Program-made: the position numbers and the translations under genes
From: an uncultured Clostridia bacterium
GTDB taxonomy: Bacteria > Bacillota > Clostridia > Christensenellales > UBA1242
Assembly (NCBI GenBank): GCA_947595235.1
Contig: CANQEP010000006.1
Coordinates: 1-38,096, forward strand
Direction of reading: 5' to 3'
Length of the DNA stretch: 38,096 bases
The notes under the pieces: model-generated
Database searches by the model: none
What the model was told of the DNA's origin: nothing
What the model saw: the letters and a program-made list of their open reading frames with translations, nothing else
In this document: in pieces, positions 32,447 to 38,096 of the stretch
Layout: each line of letters begins with the position of its first letter
Numbering within the stretch: position 1 is the stretch's first letter

Positions 32447-33615
32447 AATGCTTTCTCCAAAATATCAATAATTCTCTCTCTTGAAAGAGGTACGGGATTG
32501 ACAATCGCAGAGCCGTCGTTCATTGCCTTTGTAACAATCTCGTCAAAGTTTTCTTTTTTCACCTTACCCGTTGCAGAAAGAGTGGTCGCAAGACCGCAAC
32601 TTTTGTTGAGCCTTTCAAGAAGCCCCTCCACCTCGCAAATAAACGCCTCTGCGCGCTCACTCTTTGGGGTGCTAACGAATTTTTCGGGATTGGCAAAGAC
32701 AAGCAACTCGCCATAGAGGTCGCCCACCTTCTCTTTGTTAAGTCTCATAACATGAGGGAGCAAGATTGCCATTGCGTCGCCATGAGCAACCGAGCAAACC
32801 GCCCCGAGCGAATGCCCAATCGAGTGCACCGCCCCCACCATGCTATTAGAAAATGACGCGCCCGCTATTGTCGCTGCGTTGGCAAGTGCCTTTCGCCCCT
32901 CAACGTCTTTTGGATTATTTACCACCCTTTCAAGGCTCTCAAAAATAAGTTTTATGCTCGCAATGGCAAAGCCGTCAGAAATGGGATTTTTTTGAAGGCA
33001 CGTGTACGCCTCAATGGCGTGGGTCAAAGCGTCTATTGCCGTTGACGCCGTTATTCTTGGAGGCAGTGAGATTGTCATCTCGGGGTCAAGCACAGCAACG
33101 TCGGGCAAGATAAATGAGGATATATATTCAAGTTTCGCGCCCTTGATGTTGTCTTTTATAACTGCAACGCTGGTCATTTCGCTGCCCGTTCCTGCAGTTG
33201 TTGGAACAGCAATAAAGAGCACGTCGTTAACTTTAACAATGGCGTCGGCGCCCTCAATTTTTCCAAGGTCACTCACTCCGCTAACAAGCGAGAGCACAAC
33301 CCCTTTCGCCGTATCGATAACCGAACCGCCGCCCACCGCAATAACGCAGTCACAGCCCGAACTTTTATACTTCTCGGTCACGGTGTTGACCGTTTCAGTG
33401 GAACTGTCAACTGGAACATCAAAAAATGTGTCATACTCTTTAAGCCCCATGTTCTTTATGGCAGTGCCAACAAGCCCGAGTTTATCCAGCCCGCGGTCAG
33501 AGAGCACAAGAGGTTTGTTTTTCCCCCTAATTTTTAGTTCAAACGCCACTCTCGAAAGTGCCTTGTCCCCCGACAAAATCTTTGCCTTTGTGTCAAATTC
33601 AAAATAGTTTTCCAT
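32443..33615 (-). CDS. Iron-containing alcohol dehydrogenase
   Basis: The product is 390 residues. The nucleotide-binding signature GGGSVIDTAKG is near residue 100. The iron-site region includes DALTHAIEAYTC and the C-terminal AVHSIGHSLGAVCSVAHGDAMAILLPHV, which supplies the conserved histidines of group III dehydrogenases. TAGGAG precedes the ATG. It lies 9 nt behind the SCP2-like gene and overlaps the aldehyde dehydrogenase by 4 nt, a single operon for alcohol and aldehyde metabolism. Confidence 0.92.
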   Translation of the reverse strand: MENYFEFDTKAKILSGDKALSRVAFELKIRGKNKPLVLSDRGLDKLGLVGTAIKNMGLKEYDTFFDVPVDSSTETVNTVTEKYKSSGCDCVIAVGGGSVIDTAKGVVLSLVSGVSDLGKIEGADAIVKVNDVLFIAVPTTAGTGSEMTSVAVIKDNIKGAKLEYISSFILPDVAVLDPEMTISLPPRITASTAIDALTHAIEAYTCLQKNPISDGFAIASIKLIFESLERVVNNPKDVEGRKALANAATIAGASFSNSMVGAVHSIGHSLGAVCSVAHGDAMAILLPHVMRLNKEKVGDLYGELLVFANPEKFVSTPKSERAEAFICEVEGLLERLNKSCGLATTLSATGKVKKENFDEIVTKAMNDGSAIVNPVPLSRERIIDILEKAL

Positions 33616-33624
33616 AAAAAACTC

Positions 33625-34092
33625 CTACGCTCCAAAAATTGCAAGAATATAAGTTTTGAACATGCTTATCTTCCTTGCGGGAACTTCTCTTAAGATATTT
33701 TTTAGCATACTCTTTGGAAGAAGGTGCGCCATAACGACCTCCACTGCCCTTGTGAAACCCATGACCTCATTTATGCTACCCTTCAAAACAAAATCGTGCT
33801 GGGCATAGGCTTGCGACAAGCCCTTTTGCCCCGTCATGGTCTTTAAGGCAAGGTCAAGAGTCTTGAACTCTATAACGATGTCTCCCTCCTTAATGACCTT
33901 TCGCTTTTTGAGTCCGCCCGCCGTCTTTTCAATAACAACCGCAGTGTTTCTGTCCATAGAAAATTTGAGGGCGAAAGCGCCCCCTTCTTTAAAGGCGTCA
34001 ACCTCGCGCCTCACTCTTTCGTCTCTTTTATAGAGCACTTTCATGCCCCTATAAAGAAAATGTGCAAACACTTTGCAAATGAGTTGTTTCAT
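33625..34092 (-). CDS. SCP2-like lipid-binding domain protein
   Basis: The product is 155 residues. The middle, with VIKEGDIVIEFKTLDLALKT followed by AQHDFVLKGSINEVMGFTRA, resembles the SCP2 sterol-carrier fold, which binds hydrophobic ligands. No catalytic residues are expected. It leads the operon with the alcohol and aldehyde dehydrogenases, so it could present a long-chain or hydrophobic substrate to them; this is inference. I start at ATG 34092, after CGGGTG, rather than at the in-frame GTG 34101. Confidence 0.6.
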   Translation of the reverse strand: MKQLICKVFAHFLYRGMKVLYKRDERVRREVDAFKEGGAFALKFSMDRNTAVVIEKTAGGLKKRKVIKEGDIVIEFKTLDLALKTMTGQKGLSQAYAQHDFVLKGSINEVMGFTRAVEVVMAHLLPKSMLKNILREVPARKISMFKTYILAIFGA

Positions 34093-34166
34093 ATTTTTCA
34101 CCCGAATATATTTTATCCCAGCATCGCATAAAAGGTCTAATATTTTTTAGCCCTTTACAAAAATTT

Positions 34167-35006
34167 TCACTTGTTTAGCAAAAGGACATTTTGCATGAGG
34201 CACGCGACTGTCATTGGTCCAACGCCCCCAGGAACGGGAGTGATGTATGAGCACTTATTCTTAACTTTGTCAAAGTCCACATCGCCCTTAAGCCCACTCT
34301 CGGTTCGATTTATGCCAACATCAATGACAACTGCGCCCCTTTTGACAAAGTCGGCTGTAACAAAACATGGCTTGCCTATTGCAACAACCAAGATGTCTGC
34401 CTGTTTTGTCACCTCTTTAAGTTCTCTTGTTCGGCTGTGGCAGACCGTCACTGTCGCGTTCTCTTCTTCAAGGAGCACGGCAACGCTCTTGCCAACCAGC
34501 AAACTTCTTCCAACAACAACCGCCCTTTTGCCCTCGCACGAGATGTTTTCGCTCTTTAAAAGTTCCATAATTCCCGTCGCGGTGCAAGGCGCAATAACTT
34601 TCTTGTTCGACAAAAGCGCCCCAAGGTTCTCGTTCGTGAGGCAGTCAACGTCCTTCTTTGGGCTTATCCAGTTGGTCGCCTCGGTCGGGTCAAGGTGCTT
34701 TGGCAGTGGAAGTTGAAGCAAAATGCCTCCAACCGCCTTGTCTCTGTTGAGCGAGTCAATAACGCGCTTTAACTCCTCTTTCGTGGTCTCGCTTGAAAGC
34801 CTAATAATCTTTGAGCCAAGTCCACACTCTGCGCACGCCTTCTCTTTTGAGGCAACATAAATCTGGCTCGCCTTGTCGTCTCCAACCAAGACGCACGCTA
34901 GAATTGGCGCGGTTTTCCCCTTTGCCGTGAACCTTTGCTCCACCTCGGCTCTTACTTTTTCTTTAACTTGTTTGGCAACTGCCTTGCCGTCTATAATCTT
35001 TGTCAT
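34167..35006 (-). CDS. folD: Bifunctional methylene-THF dehydrogenase/cyclohydrolase FolD
   Basis: The product is 279 residues. The catalytic lysine lies in YVASKEKAC, and the substrate loop reads GGILLQLPLPKHLD. The NADP site is VVVGRSLLVGKSVA (usually GRSxxVGxP), and the PVPGGVGPMT signature is present at the end. It converts methylene- to formyl-tetrahydrofolate. The in-frame ATG at 35024 is rejected because ATG 35006 begins the conserved TKIIDGK start and lies six bases after a -10-like box. It is divergent from glyA, the enzyme that feeds it methylene-THF. Confidence 0.95.
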   Translation of the reverse strand: MTKIIDGKAVAKQVKEKVRAEVEQRFTAKGKTAPILACVLVGDDKASQIYVASKEKACAECGLGSKIIRLSSETTKEELKRVIDSLNRDKAVGGILLQLPLPKHLDPTEATNWISPKKDVDCLTNENLGALLSNKKVIAPCTATGIMELLKSENISCEGKRAVVVGRSLLVGKSVAVLLEEENATVTVCHSRTRELKEVTKQADILVVAIGKPCFVTADFVKRGAVVIDVGINRTESGLKGDVDFDKVKNKCSYITPVPGGVGPMTVACLMQNVLLLNK

Positions 35007-35012
35007 ATGAAT

Positions 35013-35041
35013 AATATGGCACACATGAATAAATTTTGCAA
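35013..35041 (-). promoter_or_regulatory. Probable leaderless promoter of folD
   Basis: On the minus strand TTGCAA (35041-35036), 17 nt and CATATT (35018-35013) are followed by six bases and ATG 35006. No Shine-Dalgarno is visible. The -10 box is weaker than in the other examples. Confidence 0.45.
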
Positions 35042-35076
35042 ATCTTTGAATTATATTTTTTATTTTTGTTTTGTTA

Positions 35077-35085
35077 TGCTACACT
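35077..35085 (+). promoter_or_regulatory. Extended -10 promoter of glyA
   Basis: TGC-TACACT (35077-35085) is an extended -10 box without a clear -35. AGGAGG follows, ending 8 nt before the ATG at 35110. Confidence 0.5.
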
Positions 35086-35109
35086 AAATCTTGAAAAGGA
35101 GGAAAAACC

Positions 35110-36336
35110 ATGCAAAAATCACTCAAAGAGACCGACCCAGAGGTCTATAAGGCAATAAAAAATGAAGAAAAAAGGCAAAAGGAGCAAATTGAACTTATCG
35201 CAAGCGAGAACATAACCAGCAAGGCAGTTCGCGAGGCGGTTGGCAGTGTTCTAACGAACAAGTACGCCGAGGGCTACCCGTCGGCAAGGTACTACTGCGG
35301 TTGCACCAATGTTGACACCATCGAAAGCCTTGCAATAGAGCGCGCAAAAAAGTTGTTCGGCGCAGAGCACGCCAACGTTCAACCGCACTCGGGCGCGTCG
35401 GCAAACTTCGCCGTTTTCTTGGCACTATTAAAGCCAGGCGACACCGTTCTTGGCATGAGTCTTCCGGCGGGCGGTCACCTCACCCACGGAACAAAGGTCA
35501 ATGTTTCGGGCAAGTTCTTTAACGCAATAAGTTACGGAGTTAACAAGGACACCGAACTAATTGACTATGACGAAGTTGAACGCCTTGCAAAGGAGCATAG
35601 GCCCAAACTAATCATCGCGGGCGCAAGCGCATATCCTCGCGTTATTGACTTTGCAAGGTTCAGACAAATTGCCGACAGCGTTGGCGCATACCTCATGGTT
35701 GACATGGCTCACATCGCTGGCCTTGTTGCAACTGGACTTCATCCAAGCCCAGTTAAGTACGCCGATGTTGTCACCACCACTACGCACAAGACTCTTCGAG
35801 GTCCTCGTGGGGGAATAATTCTTTGCAAAAAGGAACTTGCAAAAAAGATAGACAGCGCCGTTTTCCCGGGAAGTCAAGGTGGACCTCTTGAGCACATCAT
35901 CGCGGGCAAGGCGGTCATGCTAAAAGAGGACAGCCAGCCCGAGTTCAAAGAGTATATGAAGCAAGTTTTGAAAAACTGCAAAACTCTTGGAAACGAACTT
36001 AAAAAACGAGGGTTTAGGCTGGTTTCTGGGGGAACAGACAACCACCTCATCTTGGTTGACCTCACCCCATTTGGCATGACGGGGAAAGAGGCAAGCGACC
36101 TACTATTTAGGGCAAACATCACGACCAACAAGAACTCCATTCCAAACGAGACTCTGCCCCCAAGCGTGACAAGTGGCCTAAGGCTGGGTACTGCCGCCGT
36201 TACTACCCTTGGCATGAAAGAAAATGAAATGAAGAAAATTGCCGAACTCATCCACAGAGTGGTAACTCAAAAAGAGGATGCCATTCCAAGTGTTAAGAGC
36301 GAAGTTAAGGCACTCATGAGGCAATTTACTCACTAG
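35110..36336 (+). CDS. glyA: Serine hydroxymethyltransferase
   Basis: The product is 408 residues, the standard length. The N-terminal [10 protein letters not shown] and [15 protein letters not shown] ([11 protein letters not shown]) segments are present. The PLP lysine is Lys227 in [13 protein letters not shown]. It converts serine to glycine and methylene-tetrahydrofolate. A strong AAGGAGG lies before the ATG. Its divergent neighbour folD uses the product, so the two form a one-carbon pair sharing a 103-nt control region. A terminator follows. Confidence 0.97.
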   Translation: MQKSLKETDPEVYKAIKNEEKRQKEQIELIASENITSKAVREAVGSVLTNKYAEGYPSARYYCGCTNVDTIESLAIERAKKLFGAEHANVQPHSGASANFAVFLALLKPGDTVLGMSLPAGGHLTHGTKVNVSGKFFNAISYGVNKDTELIDYDEVERLAKEHRPKLIIAGASAYPRVIDFARFRQIADSVGAYLMVDMAHIAGLVATGLHPSPVKYADVVTTTTHKTLRGPRGGIILCKKELAKKIDSAVFPGSQGGPLEHIIAGKAVMLKEDSQPEFKEYMKQVLKNCKTLGNELKKRGFRLVSGGTDNHLILVDLTPFGMTGKEASDLLFRANITTNKNSIPNETLPPSVTSGLRLGTAAVTTLGMKENEMKKIAELIHRVVTQKEDAIPSVKSEVKALMRQFTH

Positions 36337-36357
36337 AAAAATGAAGGTTTTTGTCGT

Positions 36358-36383
36358 AAAAAGGACACTTGTGTCCTTTTTTG
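36358..36383 (+). terminator. Terminator of glyA
   Basis: AAAAAGGACA pairs with TGTCCTTTTT around a 4-nt loop and is followed by further T. Confidence 0.85.
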
Positions 36384-36385
36384 AC

Positions 36386-36413
36386 TTGCACTTTGCACAA
36401 AATTAGTTATAAT
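36386..36413 (+). promoter_or_regulatory. Promoter of radC
   Basis: TTGCAC, 16 nt and a perfect TATAAT (36408-36413) are present. The leader of about 30 nt before ATG 36452 has only A, T and C, with no Shine-Dalgarno. Confidence 0.6.
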
Positions 36414-36451
36414 TTAATTAGATAATAAACTTTTATATAACCTATATAACT

Positions 36452-37222
36452 ATGGAAAAGAACAATCCTCACAAAAATCATCGCGCCCGAATGCGCGAAA
36501 CATACCTAAAGCACGGTCTTGACGCCTTCTCTGATGTTGAAAAATTGGAGTTTCTTTTGTTCTTTGCAATTCCCCGCAAAGACACCAACCCCATCGCCCA
36601 CAATCTTCTTGATGAGTTCGGTTCGTTCGACCGCGTTTTGGAGGCGCCCATCGAGGCACTTGCAAAAGTCAGCGGCATGGGTCAACACTCTGCAATGATG
36701 CTTAGTTGCATTCACGAGGCGTTTTCAATCTATGGCAGAGACAAAAACTCGCTTGAAATTTCAAACACCCACGCCGCGCGCACCTACGCCGCAAATCTTT
36801 TCAAGGGCAAAACCGTTGAAGAGTTCTATGTTGTTTGCCTCAGCCAGACCAACAAAGTCATTGCAACAAAACTCATAAACAGTGGTTCAGTCAAGGCGGT
36901 TTCGGTTGAGATAAGAAAGATAACAAAAATAGCCATCGACAACAACTGCGAAAGAATAATTCTTATGCACAATCACCCGCAAGGCATCAACAAGGCGTCC
37001 GACGAAGATGTTGCTTTCACAAGCAAAATTCTTGTTTCGTGCATCATCAACGACATTGAGGTCATTGACCACATCATCTATGCGGGCAACGGCACAACCT
37101 TCTCGTTTGAGTCGAGCGACATTCTCAAGATATTGAAAGAAGATGCAGTTGAAAAGATTGGGCGAAAGGTCAACACCTCAAGGTTCTCAAGCACCAGCAG
37201 TAACTATGTTGTTAACGACTAA
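36452..37222 (+). CDS. radC: RadC-family JAMM/MPN+ protein
   Basis: The product is 256 residues. The N-terminal HhH-like region (LLDEFGSFDRVLEAPIEALAKVSGMG) is typical of RadC. The JAMM metal site is Glu153 (SVEIRK), His173 and His175 (HNHPQG), Ser183 and Asp186 (ASDED). The true cellular role of RadC is unresolved despite its historical link to DNA repair. No ribosome binding site is visible before the ATG. The last 20 residues are Ser- and Asn-rich and unconserved. Confidence 0.9.
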   Translation: MEKNNPHKNHRARMRETYLKHGLDAFSDVEKLEFLLFFAIPRKDTNPIAHNLLDEFGSFDRVLEAPIEALAKVSGMGQHSAMMLSCIHEAFSIYGRDKNSLEISNTHAARTYAANLFKGKTVEEFYVVCLSQTNKVIATKLINSGSVKAVSVEIRKITKIAIDNNCERIILMHNHPQGINKASDEDVAFTSKILVSCIINDIEVIDHIIYAGNGTTFSFESSDILKILKEDAVEKIGRKVNTSRFSSTSSNYVVND

Positions 37223-37328
37223 AAGATGAAAAAGTGTCAGCATCGTTGACACAATAAGACAAATTGAACGCACATGAAAAATTGTAGTTATGACTAAAAA
37301 ACGCAAAATCGAGTTAAAAACAATGAAA

Positions 37329-37357
37329 AATTAGGGTAAAAACCCTAATTTTTTTTG
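37329..37357. terminator. Bidirectional terminator between radC and lysK
   Basis: AATTAGGGT pairs with ACCCTAATT around AAAA, with an eight-T run on the plus strand and a five-T run on the minus strand. Upstream, at 37234-37252, a short GTGTCA/TGACAC dyad has no T run. Confidence 0.8.
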
Positions 37358-37365
37358 TTTTTTCT

Positions 37366-38096
37366 CTAAAATTTCAAAAGTGCTTTGAGTTTGTCGCTTT
37401 CAACCGCCATTAAGAATATTCCAAGTTTTGGACCTTGCTTTTCGCCAAGTAGCAAGTTATAAAGTATCTCAAAATATCTCTTTTGAACCTTCTTTAGTTC
37501 TTGTGGTTCAAGGTTAAGATACTTAACAACCGCATAGAGTTCGGTCATGAGGTCATCGCTTGTTGCCCACTTCTTGTCAATGAGCGAAATGGTCTTTTCA
37601 ACCCATGTCTTTTCTTCGTCGGTCAAAGAGGCATAAAATTCTTCGTTCTTCTCTTTTAGCAAGTTGACTTGATACTCTTTGCCGTAGTTCTCAACCCAGA
37701 ACTTCGCCTTTTCTAGCCTTTCCTTATAATAAGAAGTGGTCGTGTCGATGTTCTCTTTTTGCATAAGAGAGGCAAGCATATTCTCGTTGAACGAAACTAT
37801 TGGCAAGAATGTTGCAAGGTAACTGAATGATGGGTAGTTAAGGTAACTTTCGTCGATGTTCACAAACTCCAAAATCTCGCGATTGTTTTGGTCAATCTTG
37901 TTCTCATAAAGTGCCTTAACAAATCTGTCAAACTCACTATAATAGCGGATGACGTCGTTGTCGAAGGCAAGGTCAAAGCGTTGCATTGGCCTATACTTCG
38001 CATAGAACCACAGAACTTGGTGCTCGTCATAGACATTCAAAAGGTCAGTGAGCGTCAAGACGTTGCCCTTTGATGAACTCATCTTTGCACCGCCCC
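37366..38096 (-). CDS. lysK: Class I lysyl-tRNA synthetase, C-terminal part (cut by window edge)
   Basis: The gene runs off the right edge. The visible 243 codons begin inside GAKMSSSKGN, the KMSKS-type loop of class I synthetases. The following NVLTLTDLLNVYDEHQVLWFYAKYRP and the segment RFDLAFDNDVIRYYSEFDRF match the class I LysRS (LysK) family rather than arginyl- or glutamyl-tRNA synthetases. The C-terminal domain is helical, as expected. The ATG at 38082 falls inside the conserved loop and is not the real start. Class I LysRS is the archaeal type, found only in a minority of bacteria. Confidence 0.85.
   Translation of the reverse strand, partial: GGAKMSSSKGNVLTLTDLLNVYDEHQVLWFYAKYRPMQRFDLAFDNDVIRYYSEFDRFVKALYENKIDQNNREILEFVNIDESYLNYPSFSYLATFLPIVSFNENMLASLMQKENIDTTTSYYKERLEKAKFWVENYGKEYQVNLLKEKNEEFYASLTDEEKTWVEKTISLIDKKWATSDDLMTELYAVVKYLNLEPQELKKVQKRYFEILYNLLLGEKQGPKLGIFLMAVESDKLKALLKF

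Overview
The window looks like chromosomal DNA of a low-to-moderate GC Firmicutes (Clostridia-like), probably an uncultured gut bacterium. This is inferred from strong Shine-Dalgarno sites mixed with consensus sigma-A promoters, standard stop usage including TGA, short AT-rich intergenic gaps with classic U-tract terminators, a bile-salt-hydrolase-type enzyme, a BFD/DUF1667 flavoenzyme operon and a class I lysyl-tRNA synthetase. No rRNA, tRNA or transposase was recognised.

Layout. 1-484: no confident gene; two hairpin terminators and an unexplained stem-loop. 485-10704: household genes, namely a Gly-rich membrane zinc-ribbon protein, a radical SAM/DUF2344 pair, a thioredoxin-reductase-like/hydrolase/unknown operon, a three-gene FAD dehydrogenase operon, a HAD phosphatase and a divergent nucleoside deoxyribosyltransferase-like gene. 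10705-17420: a defence region with a broken DUF262-HEPN remnant, then a complete type II-C CRISPR-Cas locus. That locus has a 14-repeat array plus one half-degenerate repeat, the operon cas9-cas1-cas2 on the minus strand, and a tracrRNA upstream of cas9. 17422-25784: a membrane protein, thymidine kinase, HD hydrolase, fused ABC transporter, GT8 glycosyltransferase, cardiolipin synthase and GNAT acetyltransferase. 25825-30950: an FtsH-like AAA protein behind an attenuator-like leader, a choloylglycine hydrolase, a LysR regulator and a transglutaminase-like protein. 31079-38096: an SCP2-like/alcohol/aldehyde dehydrogenase operon, divergent folD and glyA, radC, and the 3' part of lysK cut by the window edge.

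How the CRISPR locus works. Each repeat ends in an extended -10 box, so every spacer can be transcribed from its own repeat, as known for Neisseria and Campylobacter type II-C loci. The tracrRNA has its own consensus promoter and an intrinsic terminator. The most unusual feature is at the cas-proximal array end. The last repeat is followed by a 12-nt flank that, with the repeat's last three bases, copies 15 nt of the tracrRNA anti-repeat, including its two-base mismatch bulge, and then by an intrinsic terminator hairpin. The last spacer, last repeat, flank and terminator could therefore fold as a natural single-guide-like RNA.

A second recurring theme is promoter placement. At least five genes (10240, 20140, 22935, 29463 and folD) have a -10 box ending 6-7 nt before the start codon and no ribosome binding site, which points to leaderless mRNAs.
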